Below are positions 8,896 through 17,759 of a stretch of 64,000 nt of DNA, piece by piece. Source of the DNA: JACKCR01 sp041390305 (GTDB lineage Bacteria; Eisenbacteria; RBG-16-71-46; CAIMUX01); NCBI GenBank assembly GCA_041390305.1, contig JAWKQE010000003.1, forward strand, positions 186,001 through 250,000, read 5' to 3'. Under the pieces are notes generated by a model. The model was not told where the DNA came from, made no database searches, and saw only the letters and a list, made by a program, of their open reading frames with translations. The translations under genes and the position numbers were made by a program. Positions within the stretch are counted from its first letter, which is position 1; each line of letters opens with the position of its first letter.

Positions 8896-11368
8896 GTGGC
8901 GCGCGCGGATCGTATCGACCTCCTTGCCTCGACCGGGCTCGCGGACTCCGCTCCGAACGAGTCGTCGGTGACGTCGTGTCTCCACTGTGGGCTCGACGTA
9001 CCGAGAAGTCGGCTCGCGCGCGGCAATCAGTTCTGCTGCTCGGGATGCGACCACGTCTACAAGCTGATCCACGATTCGAACCTCGAGCGGTACTACGAGC
9101 TGCGTCCGGAGCGCGGGGTTCCGGTCTCCGGTTTTCGCGAGGATGCGTTCGGGTGGCTCGAGCCGTTGCTCGCCGCGGAGAGGTCCGGTGATGGGCTGCT
9201 GAGGCTCGCCCTCGACATCCAGGGCGTTCATTGCGCCGCCTGTGTCTGGCTCCTCCAGCAGCTCTACGAACGGTACCCGGGTGCCGTGCAACTGCGGATC
9301 AATCCTGGTCGTGGGTCCGCCGACGTCGTCTGGGATCCCGCGGCTGGAGATGTCCGCGAGTACCTGGCCGGCGCGATGCGGTTCGGCTACCGGTTCGGCC
9401 TGGCGGACGGGGCGTCCGCCCGCGAAGTCCAACGGCATCCTCATCCGGCTCGGAATCTCGCCGCGGCCGCGATGAACGTGATGATCTTCAGCCTCTGTTA
9501 CTACTTCGGTCTGTCCTCGAGCGACGGATGGATCTATACGGTGCTCGGTCAGGTCAGCATCCTCCTCACCGCGGTCGCCGCGTTCGTCGGAGCGAAGTCT
9601 TCTTCCGTTCCACCTGAACGGTCCGAAGAAGGCTCGTCCACCTCGACCTTCCGATCGCGCTCGGGATCCTGCTCGCGTTCTCCGGATCCGTGGCCGCGTA
9701 CTTCCTCTGGGGACCCGAGAACGCCTACTTCGACACCGTCACCGTGTTCGTCACCCTCATGCTGGTCGGGCGTTGGCTCCAGGAGCGCGTGATCGAACGG
9801 AACCGCCTCTCGGTGCTCGCCTCCGATGGACTCGACTCGATCTACGTGCGCAGAGTCGTCCGGCTGGGGGAGGCCGATGCCGACGTGTTCCAGGAGCGGA
9901 TCGAGGTCGTGCCCGGAGCCTCGGTGAGGTCCGGCGACATGCTTCTCGTCGTGCCGGGCGACATGGTTCCGGTTGCCGGCGTTCTCCAGGACGGGAGCGC
10001 GCTCCTCTCGCTCGAGTGGATCACGGGCGAGTCCGAGGCCATCGACGGACTCTCCATGGCGACGATTCCCGCCGGCGCCTTCAACGCCGGTACGTCTGCT
10101 TTCCGTCTCGTCGCGAAGGAGACGTTTGCGGAGTCCCGCGTGCACGACCTGTTGTCGACGCCCACTTCGCGGAGCGGGAGAGCGGCCAGGATCGTTGGTG
10201 GTCCCGTGCCAGCACGATCTACGTCGCATCCGTGCTCGTCCTCGCGATCGCGGGGTTCTCCGTCTGGGCGACGCGTGACCTGACCAAGGCGCTCGAAGTG
10301 ACGATCGCGACGCTCGTCGTCACCTGTCCGTGCGCGATCGGGCTCGCCGTGCCGCTGGCCAAGGAACTCAGCCTGCTCGCGCTCAAGCGTCGCGGCGTCT
10401 TCGTGCGGAGCCAGGGACTCCTCGACCGCGCAGTCGCGGTGCGGAGGGTCTTCTTCGACAAGACGGGAACGCTCACGCTCGGTCGGATGACGCTCGACGC
10501 GGCTTTCCGGGAGCGGCTCGCGGAGCTTCCCGCCGAGGAGCGGACCATCCTCTATGAGATGTCGATCCGCAGCAACCATCCGAGAAGCCGGGCGATCGTA
10601 GCTGCCCTCGCCGACCTCGACACGACGGACGCAGACATGGGCTCCATCGCGCTCGCTTCGGACTCGATCTCCGAACACCCCGGGCTCGGCCTCGAATGTC
10701 GTCACGACCAGGTCTATCGGCTCGGCCGGCCCAGCTTCGTCCTCGGAGAGGACGGCGCCCGGGGTGACGCGACCATGTTCGGACGGGACGGAGTCGTCCT
10801 CCTCTCTCTGACATTCGACGAGGAGCTCCGAGGTGATGCCTCCGACGAGGTCGCTCGCCTCCAAGACGCGGGCCTCGAGATCGAGCTCCTCAGCGGGGAC
10901 TCTCCGGACCGGACCCGGAAGGTCGCCGAACAGCTCGGGATCGCCCCGGAGCATGCGTACGGTGGACTCACTCCCGAGGAGAAGTCCGAGCGCGTCCGTG
11001 CCCTCGATCGGCACGACAGCCTCATGGTCGGCGATGGGCTCAACGACGCCGCCGGGCTCGAGGTCGCTTTCGTCGCCGGGACCCCGGCCATCGATCACCC
11101 GAGCCTCCCCGCTCGGGCCGACTTCTACTTCCTGGGCGAAGGGATCGCCGCGGTGCGCCTCGTACTCGCGGCGGCGTCGCAACTCCATCGGGTGGTTCGG
11201 ACGAACCTGACGGTGGCGGTCGCCTACAACGCATTCGCGCTCGCGCTCTGCTTCACGGGACACGTGAGTCCCGTCAGCGCGGCCATCCTGATGCCGATCA
11301 GCTCGATCGGCCTCGTTCTGCTCACGGTGTATCGGATGAAGGGGAAGGAGGGCGTGTGGACGTCCTGA
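8896..11368 (+). CDS. ccoI: Copper-translocating P-type ATPase CcoI/FixI (two frameshifts)
   Basis: The N-terminus has the FixI-type double-cysteine region (CLHCGLDVPRSRL, then QFCCSGCDHVYKLI), followed by an HMA domain with CAAC (GVHCAACVWLLQQL). Later come the TGE loop (LEWITGESEAIDG), the CPC membrane motif (TCPCAIGLAVPLA near 10323), the phosphorylation site DKTGT near 10460, the SNHP nucleotide-binding motif and GDGLNDAAGL near 11033. The frame shifts near 9600-9630 and again near 10170; all motifs are present, so the gene is probably intact in the cell. The GTG at 8896 is the first plausible start. Family role: export of Cu+ for insertion into the CuB site of cbb3 oxidase. Repaired length is about 825 residues. 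The stop overlaps ccoS by 13 bases. Confidence 0.9.
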
Positions 11369-11553
11369 TCATCCTCCTCTTCATCAGTCTGGTGTTCGTA
11401 ACCGGTGCCGTTCTCCTCTTTCTTCGGGGAGTGATGTCCGGGGACTTCGAGCAAGGGGACAGAGTGTCGCTCCTGCCCCTCGAACCCGATGCCCCGAGCC
11501 CGCCCAAGGAGACAGCGGAGAACGCGATGCCACCTACGGGGAGCACGCCCTGA
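11356..11553 (+). CDS. ccoS: cbb3 oxidase assembly protein CcoS
   Basis: A protein of 65 residues starting with GTG inside the end of ccoI. It has one N-terminal transmembrane helix (VLIILLFISLVFVTGAVLLF), then the conserved segment SGDFEQGD, typical of CcoS (the family consensus is SGQFDDLE/GD). The C-terminal tail is Pro-rich. CcoS is a small inner-membrane factor needed for cofactor insertion into CcoN. The overlap with ccoI and the 32-base gap to the oxidase subunit gene indicate one transcript. Length and position match known loci. Confidence 0.85.
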   Translation: MDVLIILLFISLVFVTGAVLLFLRGVMSGDFEQGDRVSLLPLEPDAPSPPKETAENAMPPTGSTP

Positions 11554-11585
11554 CCGAGGCGTGACGGGAAGAGGAGAAGCAAACG

Positions 11586-14114
11586 ATGGCAACCGCGGAA
11601 ACCGGCCGGACCGTGCGAGTCGAATACAATGACTCGGTGGTACGTGCCTTCTTGATCGCCACACTGGTGTGGGGCGTCGTCGGACTGAGCCTGGGAGTGC
11701 TGGTCGCGACCCAGCTCTCGTTCTGGCAGGCGAACTTCGGGATCGAATGGCTGACCTTCGGTCGCCTTCGGCCGCTCCACACGAACGCGGCGATCTTCGC
11801 GTTCGTCGGAAACTCGATGTTCGCTGGGATCTACCACTCCAGCCAGCGATTGCTGAAGACCAGGTTGGGATCCGACGGCCTGAGTTGGATCCACTTCTGG
11901 GGATGGCAGATCATCATCGTCTGCGCGGCGCTCACGATTCCGCTCGGCTTCACCCAGTCGAAGGAGTACGCGGAGCTGATCTGGCCGATCGACCTCATGG
12001 TCGCTCTCATCTGGGTCGTCTTCGCAATCAACTTCTTCATGACGGTGGCGAAGCGGAACGAGCCGAACCTCTACGTGGCACTCTGGTTCTACATCGCGAC
12101 GATCGTGACCATCCCGGTCCTCTACATCGTCAACAACCTCCAGCTCCCGACCGGTGCGCTCCACAGCTACTCGATCTTCGGTGGAGTCCAGGACGCACTC
12201 GTTCAGTGGTGGTACGGTCACAACGCGGTAGGGTTCTTCCTCACGACCCCGATCCTGGGTCTGATGTACTACTACCTTCCGAAGGCGGCCGGACGACCGG
12301 TCTACTCCTACCGCCTCTCGATCGTCCACTTCTGGGCGCTCATCTTCGTCTACATCTGGGCGGGGCCGCACCACCTGCTCTACACGGCGCTTCCCGACTG
12401 GGCACAGTCCCTGGGTATGGTCTTCGGCCTGATGCTCTGGGCCCCCTCCTGGGGTGGAATGCTGAACGGACTCCTGACGCTCCGCGGCGCCTGGGACAAG
12501 CTCCGGACGGACCCGGTCATCAAGTTCTTCATCGCCGCCGTCACGTTCTACGGGATGTCCACGTTCGAGGGGCCGCTGCTCTCGATCAAGACCGTGAGCT
12601 CGCTCGGTCACTACACGGACTGGATCATCGGACACGTACACGGCGGGACACTCGGCTGGAACGGTTTCATGGCCGCCGGCGTGGCCTACTGGCTGGTCCC
12701 GAGGCTCTGGAACACGAAGCTCTACAACGAGAAGTGGGCAGACGCGCACTTCTGGATCGGCCTCTTCGGGATCCTGCTCTACGTCGGCTCCATGTGGATC
12801 AGCGGCGTGAACATGGGCCTCTACTGGCGCGCGCTCGACGCGGACGGATTCCTCCAGTACCCGGACTTCGTCGAGGGGCTCATCTCGGCCGGCGTCCTCT
12901 GGAAGATGCGTCTCGTGGGCGGATCCTTCTATCTCGTCGGATTCCTGATCATGGTTGCGAACCTCACGCTGACCATGCAGAAGGGTCAGTTCCAGACGAC
13001 GGTGGTCGAGGTCCCGGCCATGCCGAAGCTCCAGACGGTTTCGTCCTGGGCGCTCATCAAGGGCAAGCCGGTCATGTTCTCCCTCGGCGTGATCGTGGCG
13101 GCTGCTCTCTTCGCGATCTCGAGCCCGGTGACGTTCGCGCTTCCGATCACCTTCGGCGCGGTGCTCACCGTGGCGGCGATCCTCTATTCGGGTGCCGAGA
13201 AGCGGGAAGGCGGGAGCTGGCACCAGCTCCTCGAGGGGAAGCCGCTCGCGTTCACCATTCTGTCGCTCGTTGCGATCCTCATCGGCGGCATCGCGGAGCT
13301 GGTGCCCGCGATCGTCATCGACAAGCAGGCCCCGGCCGTGGCCATGGCCGATTCCACCGGCGTCGTTCCGGCCGCGGATGTCCAGGTCGTGGAGAGCCGG
13401 TTCGTCCAGCAGCCGTACAGCCCGCTCGAGCTCGAGGGACGTGACGTCTACATCGCGGAGGGCTGCTACAACTGCCACTCTCAGATGATCCGGCCGTTCC
13501 GCCACGAGACGCTCCGCTACGGCGAGTACTCGCGCGCGACCGAGTTCCGCTACGACCACCCGTTCCAGTGGGGCTCCAAGCGGACCGGTCCGGACCTCCA
13601 CCGGGTCGGCGGCAAGTACCCGAACCTCTGGCACTACCAGCACCTGATGGACCCGCGCTCGACGTCGCAGGGCTCGAACATGCCGGTCTACGCGTGGCTC
13701 AAGACCAGGAAGGTCGACTTCACGAAGACCCGTGGCAAGATGCTCGCGATGAAGAAGCTCGGCGTGCCCTACACCGACGAGGAGATCGCGGATTGCCAGG
13801 ACGTTGCGAAGAGCCAGGGAACTCTCATCGCCAGCGACCTGCAGGCGAACGCCGTCAACATCGATCCCGACTGCAAGATGGTCGCCGTGATCGCCTATCT
13901 GCAGAGGCTCGGCCGCGGGCCGCAGCCGGTCGAGCTCAAGCAGGCCGTCGTTCCCGTGACGATTCCCGAGACTCCGGCGGCGCCGGTTGCGGCGACCGCT
14001 CCGGACGGACTGCCCCGCCAATGGCGAGGCCGGCGGGCCGCAGAACGGGCCGGTGATCTCGGCCAGCTCGTGGGAGGAGGTAGCCATGTTCCAGGAGTTC
14101 TTCGCCCGGAGTGA
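11586..14114 (+). CDS. ccoNO: Fused cbb3-type cytochrome c oxidase subunits I and II (CcoN-CcoO)
   Basis: A single intact frame of 842 residues. CcoN part (about 1-480): haem b ligand region LRPLHTNAAIFAFVG, CuB region WWYGHNAVGFFLTTP, AGPHHLLYTALPDW, and the haem-ligand pair in IIGHVHGGTLGWNGF. Two extra hydrophobic stretches (about 500-545) follow. CcoO part (from about 550): membrane anchor LAFTILSLVAILIGGIAELVP, haem c site GCYNCHSQMIRPFRHE (CxxCH near 627), then GPDLHRVGGKYP and SNMPVYAWL with the axial Met. N-O fusion is known in several phyla. The last 40 codons (from about 13995) have poor codon bias; a +1 shift near 14010 would restore bias and read straight into the next gene, so the true C-terminus is uncertain. 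The complex reduces O2 at the inner membrane with high affinity. Confidence 0.94.
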   Translation: MATAETGRTVRVEYNDSVVRAFLIATLVWGVVGLSLGVLVATQLSFWQANFGIEWLTFGRLRPLHTNAAIFAFVGNSMFAGIYHSSQRLLKTRLGSDGLSWIHFWGWQIIIVCAALTIPLGFTQSKEYAELIWPIDLMVALIWVVFAINFFMTVAKRNEPNLYVALWFYIATIVTIPVLYIVNNLQLPTGALHSYSIFGGVQDALVQWWYGHNAVGFFLTTPILGLMYYYLPKAAGRPVYSYRLSIVHFWALIFVYIWAGPHHLLYTALPDWAQSLGMVFGLMLWAPSWGGMLNGLLTLRGAWDKLRTDPVIKFFIAAVTFYGMSTFEGPLLSIKTVSSLGHYTDWIIGHVHGGTLGWNGFMAAGVAYWLVPRLWNTKLYNEKWADAHFWIGLFGILLYVGSMWISGVNMGLYWRALDADGFLQYPDFVEGLISAGVLWKMRLVGGSFYLVGFLIMVANLTLTMQKGQFQTTVVEVPAMPKLQTVSSWALIKGKPVMFSLGVIVAAALFAISSPVTFALPITFGAVLTVAAILYSGAEKREGGSWHQLLEGKPLAFTILSLVAILIGGIAELVPAIVIDKQAPAVAMADSTGVVPAADVQVVESRFVQQPYSPLELEGRDVYIAEGCYNCHSQMIRPFRHETLRYGEYSRATEFRYDHPFQWGSKRTGPDLHRVGGKYPNLWHYQHLMDPRSTSQGSNMPVYAWLKTRKVDFTKTRGKMLAMKKLGVPYTDEEIADCQDVAKSQGTLIASDLQANAVNIDPDCKMVAVIAYLQRLGRGPQPVELKQAVVPVTIPETPAAPVAATAPDGLPRQWRGRRAAERAGDLGQLVGGGSHVPGVLRPE

Positions 14115-14292
14115 GCTGCTCATCCTGCCGCTCGTATCTCTCGGGATCTTCTTCGTGACGTTCATGCTCGTGCTCACCCACGTGGTGTTTGGTCTGCGGA
14201 AGAAGGAACTATTGACTCATGTTTCCATGTTGCCTCTCGATGACGAGGAAGAGGGGCACTATCGCGTCGACGGGGAGGGTGTGGCGTCATGA
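14085..14292 (+). CDS. ccoQ: CcoQ-like small membrane subunit
   Basis: A protein of 68 residues. The ATG at 14085 is preceded by GGAGGAGGTAGCC, a very strong ribosome site, inside the 3' end of the N-O fusion gene. One transmembrane helix (LLILPLVSLGIFFVTFMLVLTHVVFG) is followed by a short acidic cytoplasmic tail ending HYRVDGEGVAS. Position between the N-O and P subunits, size and one-helix topology fit CcoQ/FixQ, which stabilises the complex; sequence similarity in this family is low, so the name rests on context. The stop overlaps the start of the following gene by 4 bases (ATGA). Confidence 0.72.
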
Positions 14293-15029
14293 GTGAGTAC
14301 CAGGCAGATCGACTACTCGATCACGACTACGACGGCATCCAGGAGTACGACAACCGACTCCCGAACTGGTGGCTCTACACCCTCTACGGAGCCATCGTGT
14401 TTGCGGTCGCGTACTGGATCGTGTTCCACACGCTCGGGGTGGTGCCGCTTCCGCGCGGGCGCTACGAGCTCGAGATGGCGGCGGCGGCCGAGGCCCAGCT
14501 CAAGAAGATGGAGGGCCAGGAGCTCACCGACGAGACCCTGGCGCTCATGTCCACGGTTCCGGCGCGGGTCGAGGCGGGACACCAGGTCTTCAACCAGTTC
14601 TGTGTGGTCTGCCACGCGGACAAGGGACAGGGGAACGTCGGACCGAACCTGACCGACGACTATTGGCTCCATGGCAGCCGTCCGCTCCAGATCCTGAACA
14701 CCGTGACGCATGGTGTTCCGGAGAAGGGGATGGCGGCCTGGGGTGGTCAGCTCGGTCCCCGGCGCGTGCAGGACGTGGTGTCTTTCGTCCTCACCATCAA
14801 GAACACGCACGTTCCCGGCAAGGCTCCGCAGGGAGATCTCGTGGTTCCGGGGGAGGAAGCGCCCGCCGAGACGCCGGGCGCGCCCGGCGACGTACCGGGC
14901 GAGATTCCGTCCGAGACCCCAGCCGGTACGCCGGCCGAGGGTGAAGGCGCGAGTCCCGTGGGCGAGCCCCCCACCGACACCGGGTCTCTCGGGGACGCGG
15001 TCAGTACTGGGCCGGCTGACACCGAGTAG
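14289..15029 (+). CDS. ccoP: Single-haem CcoP subunit of cbb3 oxidase
   Basis: A protein of 246 residues. Residues 1-60 form the FixP_N-type anchor (YDGIQEYDNRLPNWWLYTLYGAIVFAVAYW). One cytochrome c domain follows: FCVVCHADKGQGNVGPNLTDDYW with CxxCH near residue 105, and the axial Met probably in EKGMAAWGGQL. Ordinary CcoP has two haem c domains; only one is present here. The last 75 residues are a low-complexity Pro/Glu/Ala/Gly tail of unknown role. The start overlaps the ccoQ-like gene. A hairpin terminator follows at 15048-15074, which suggests that the SafE-to-CcoP genes form one transcript. CcoP carries electrons from soluble or membrane cytochromes to CcoO/CcoN. Confidence 0.88.
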   Translation: MSEYQADRLLDHDYDGIQEYDNRLPNWWLYTLYGAIVFAVAYWIVFHTLGVVPLPRGRYELEMAAAAEAQLKKMEGQELTDETLALMSTVPARVEAGHQVFNQFCVVCHADKGQGNVGPNLTDDYWLHGSRPLQILNTVTHGVPEKGMAAWGGQLGPRRVQDVVSFVLTIKNTHVPGKAPQGDLVVPGEEAPAETPGAPGDVPGEIPSETPAGTPAEGEGASPVGEPPTDTGSLGDAVSTGPADTE

Positions 15030-15046
15030 TCGGATCCGAATCGAAA

Positions 15047-15075
15047 GGGCGGGCTCCCAAGATGGGGGCCCGCCT
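15047..15075 (+). terminator. Hairpin terminator after ccoP
   Basis: Stem GGCGGGCTCCC / GGGGGCCCGCC with loop AAGAT and one G-T pair. A short pyrimidine-rich run follows. It lies 20 bases after the ccoP stop and before ccoG. Confidence 0.7.
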
Positions 15076-15209
15076 CTCACATGGGTAGAAACGACCGCTC
15101 AGGGGAAGGGATGGCCCGGCCGAATGCCTTATAGGGGGCGGGCTTCAGAACTTCCGTTGCGGCCTCCCGGTCCCACGCGTCTCCACGTGGAGATTGGGGG
15201 AGGAGCACG

Positions 15210-16628
15210 ATGACCGCCGAGACCAAGCCGACCAAGGCCGCGAGGCCGCAGCAGCGGCGCCCGGACCTGGACACCGTCTTTTCCGTGAACGACGACGGTT
15301 CGCGCAACTTCATCCATACGGCCGACGTGAAAGGGCCGTGGCAGACGCGGAAGACCGCGATCCACCTTCTCCTTCTCGCCATCTACTTCATCGTTCCGTG
15401 GCTGAAGTTCGGCGGACACCCGCTGATCCACATCGACCTCCCCGGCCGCCAGGCCTTCCTCCTCGGGCAGACTTTCACGAACCAGGACTTCTACCTGATG
15501 TTCTTCCTCGTGACCGGAGCCGGATTCGGGCTCTTCGTGGTCACGGCGCTCTGGGGACGGATCTGGTGTGGCTATGCCTGCCCCCAGACGGTGATGGTCG
15601 ACGGCGTCTTCCGGAAGATCGAGCGTTGGTTCGAGGGGCCGCGGGAAAAGCGGCTCAAGCGGAACGCAGGTCCATGGACGTTCGACAAGTTCTGGCGCAA
15701 GGCCGGCAAGCACGCGATCTACCTGGTCCTCGCCACCGTCTCCGCGCACACGTTCATGTCGTACTTCTTCCCGATCCGGGACCTCATTCCCGCCGTTCTC
15801 TCCGGCCCGACGGGGCACACGACCGCGTTCGTCTGGGCACTCTTCTGGACGGGGATGCTCTACTTCGACTACGCCTGGTTCCGCGAGCAGACCTGCATCG
15901 TCATCTGTCCCTATGGCCGTCTCCAGTCGACCCTGACCGACGCGGACACGGTCGTCATCGGGTACGACGAGAATCGCGGAGAGCCGCGCGGCAAGAAGGG
16001 TGCGGACGGCGTCGGCGACTGCGTCGACTGCTTCCGGTGCGTTCAGGTCTGTCCGACCGGTATCGACATCCGGAACGGGCTCCAGCTCGAGTGTATCGGC
16101 TGCACGAACTGCATCGACGCGTGTGACGCCGTCATGCAGAAGCTGGAACGCCCCAAGGGCCTCATCCGCTACGACTCCCTCCGTGGCTTCAACGGTGAGA
16201 AGAAGCGGAGCATCTTCCGTCCGCGGGTCGGTCTCTACGCGTTCCTCGGCCTCCTCGGGCTCACGGTGTTCTCGTTCACCGCGCTCAGCCGGTCGCCGTT
16301 CGAGGTACGGATCCTCCGTCCCAAGGGGATGCCGTACACGCTCCAGGAGACTGCGATCCAGAACCTCTACAACATCCGGATCCAGAACAAGACGGGCACC
16401 GACCGCACCTACTTCGTGGAGGCGGGCGAGAGCGAGAAGGGGGACGCCCTCCGCTTCGTGATCTCGCAGACGACCGTCCACATCCCGACGCTCGAGGACG
16501 CGACCGTTCCGGTCTTCGTCGACCTGGACCGGAGCGACTACACCGCGAACTTCCCGATCCACTTCGTCGTCCGGGACTCTCTCGGCGGAGCGGCGAAGAC
16601 GATCGAAGCGACGTTCCGGGGGCCGTAG
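15210..16628 (+). CDS. ccoG: CcoG, membrane-bound ferredoxin-type cbb3 assembly factor
   Basis: A protein of 472 residues in an intact frame; the ATG at 15210 follows GGGGGAGGAG. It has about five transmembrane helices, the NapH-like segment WCGYACPQTVMVDGVFRKIE, a cysteine segment EQTCIVICPYGRLQS, then two [4Fe-4S] motifs CVDCFRCVQVCPTG and CIGCTNCIDACD near residues 270-310. A periplasmic immunoglobulin-like C-terminal domain (FixG_C) closes the protein. CcoG reduces Cu2+ for delivery to cbb3 oxidase in studied species. It is separated from ccoP by 180 bases and a terminator, so it may have its own promoter. Confidence 0.93.
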   Translation: MTAETKPTKAARPQQRRPDLDTVFSVNDDGSRNFIHTADVKGPWQTRKTAIHLLLLAIYFIVPWLKFGGHPLIHIDLPGRQAFLLGQTFTNQDFYLMFFLVTGAGFGLFVVTALWGRIWCGYACPQTVMVDGVFRKIERWFEGPREKRLKRNAGPWTFDKFWRKAGKHAIYLVLATVSAHTFMSYFFPIRDLIPAVLSGPTGHTTAFVWALFWTGMLYFDYAWFREQTCIVICPYGRLQSTLTDADTVVIGYDENRGEPRGKKGADGVGDCVDCFRCVQVCPTGIDIRNGLQLECIGCTNCIDACDAVMQKLERPKGLIRYDSLRGFNGEKKRSIFRPRVGLYAFLGLLGLTVFSFTALSRSPFEVRILRPKGMPYTLQETAIQNLYNIRIQNKTGTDRTYFVEAGESEKGDALRFVISQTTVHIPTLEDATVPVFVDLDRSDYTANFPIHFVVRDSLGGAAKTIEATFRGP

Positions 16629-16700
16629 CCGCCGCTTCTCGCGGTTCTTGCTTCCCGCATGCCGAATCGCGAGAATGGAGACGAGCAGAACACGTACCTA

Positions 16701-16725
16701 CTGGCGTGGGAGGATCCCACGCCAG
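16701..16725. repeat. Perfect 11-bp inverted repeat with 3-base loop
   Basis: CTGGCGTGGGA-GGA-TCCCACGCCAG. It lies 73 bases after ccoG and 26 bases before the 41-codon gene. There is no T-run on either side, so it may be an RNA stem or a protein site rather than a standard terminator. Confidence 0.7.
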
Positions 16726-16750
16726 ACTCATTCCGGCAGGAGCTTCCGTC

Positions 16751-16876
16751 ATGAAGAAGTGGCTCTACGACCGACCCTGGATCTGGATCGTCGTCTTCCT
16801 GGGCGTGGTCATGGCGTCTTCCGTGGCGCTCATCGTCATCGCCCAACTCAACCGCCCCGAGATCCTTCCGCACTGA
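16751..16876 (+). CDS. Small single-helix membrane peptide after ccoG (41 residues)
   Basis: The ATG at 16751 is preceded by AGGAG at about 9 bases. It reads MKKWLYDRPWIWIVVFLG, then VVMASSVALIVIAQLNRPEILPH and TGA. It has a basic N-terminus, one 20-residue hydrophobic helix and a short periplasmic tail, so N-in topology is likely. It is too short for most gene callers. It follows ccoG in the same direction, so a part in cbb3 assembly or stability (like other tiny subunits) is plausible but unproven. FixH/CcoH is missing from this locus; this peptide lacks the FixH periplasmic domain and is not a full replacement. Confidence 0.6.
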   Translation: MKKWLYDRPWIWIVVFLGVVMASSVALIVIAQLNRPEILPH

Positions 16877-16949
16877 GCGGGGCCGCCACTCGTCCGGCCC
16901 GCGCCACTTGGCGGAACGTACGGGCCTTCGCCACCGAGAACCCGCCGCG

Positions 16950-17642
16950 CTACTGCAGGATGATGATCTTCTGCCAGATCTTCCGCGTCAGTCCCGTGAC
17001 GAGCGCTTCGATCTCATTGATGACCGAGAGCACGACCGGATCCTGCGTGTGCGTGAGGTGGAGCGCCGCGAGCTTGCTCGTCAGGGCGAGCATCTCGGAG
17101 CAGTAGTCGAGGTAGCGCTCGAGCTGGAAGCGGTCGAGGGGCGGCTTCTCCGTCTCGGAGGCCGAGTTGTCCGGACGGAGCGAGAACTCCGGGTCCTTCG
17201 TCAGCTGATGCATGTCCACGACGTGGGCCAGGCCGCGCAGACGGTGGAGGATCGAGAGCGAACGCCGCCGCTTGAATCGCGTCTCCATCGACGTCATGAA
17301 GACGAGGGCGAGCCCGAGCAGGATGATCTCGTTGACGGCGGCGTCGATCGCTTGGAGGAGATCCGCGATCGATGGGCTCTCGCCGGTCGCGATCCGGAAC
17401 ATCTGGATCGCCGCCCAGGTCGCGGTCACGAGAAGTGCGAGCACGCCGCACGCGATGAGTGAGCGCAGCCACCAGATCGGTTGCCTGGCCTTTGCGATCA
17501 CCTGGTCGTTGACCTCGGCGAGGTTGAGGAGCGTCTGACCGACCTCGCCGAGACCGGAACCCGGAAAGCGGGCTTCGATCCGCGCGTTCAGTTTGACGAT
17601 CGTCTCGCGGATCGGCTCGGACTTCAGCTCGCCACGCGGCAT
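16950..17642 (-). CDS. Conserved-type inner-membrane protein, function unknown
   Basis: A protein of 230 residues, intact. The N-terminus is amphipathic (LNARIEARFPGSGLGEVGQTLLNL). Two transmembrane helices follow: WWLRSLIACGVLALLVTATWAAI near 57-80 and VNEIILLGLALVFMTSMETRFKRRR near 103-125. The cytoplasmic part is helical and basic (LHRLRGLAHVVDMHQLTKDPE). The C-terminus holds a long predicted helix ending KIWQKIIILQ. I do not recognise a characterised family. It converges with the cbb3 locus and lies downstream of the barrel gene, with about 120 bases between. Confidence 0.75.
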   Translation of the reverse strand: MPRGELKSEPIRETIVKLNARIEARFPGSGLGEVGQTLLNLAEVNDQVIAKARQPIWWLRSLIACGVLALLVTATWAAIQMFRIATGESPSIADLLQAIDAAVNEIILLGLALVFMTSMETRFKRRRSLSILHRLRGLAHVVDMHQLTKDPEFSLRPDNSASETEKPPLDRFQLERYLDYCSEMLALTSKLAALHLTHTQDPVVLSVINEIEALVTGLTRKIWQKIIILQ

Positions 17643-17759
17643 TCCGATTCCTCTCCGGATCTTCGGTCCTGTGTCTCTACGTGCGCTGATCCTGCGTCGT
17701 CGCCGGATCCTTCGCCTGCGCTGATCCTTCGCCCGCGCTGGCTCCGGGCGGGAGCATCC

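Noticed and set aside
11322..14177. A 951-codon minus-strand frame opposite the cbb3 fusion gene
   Set aside because: Low-complexity Asp/Glu/Arg/His composition, directly antisense to a strongly conserved oxidase gene.
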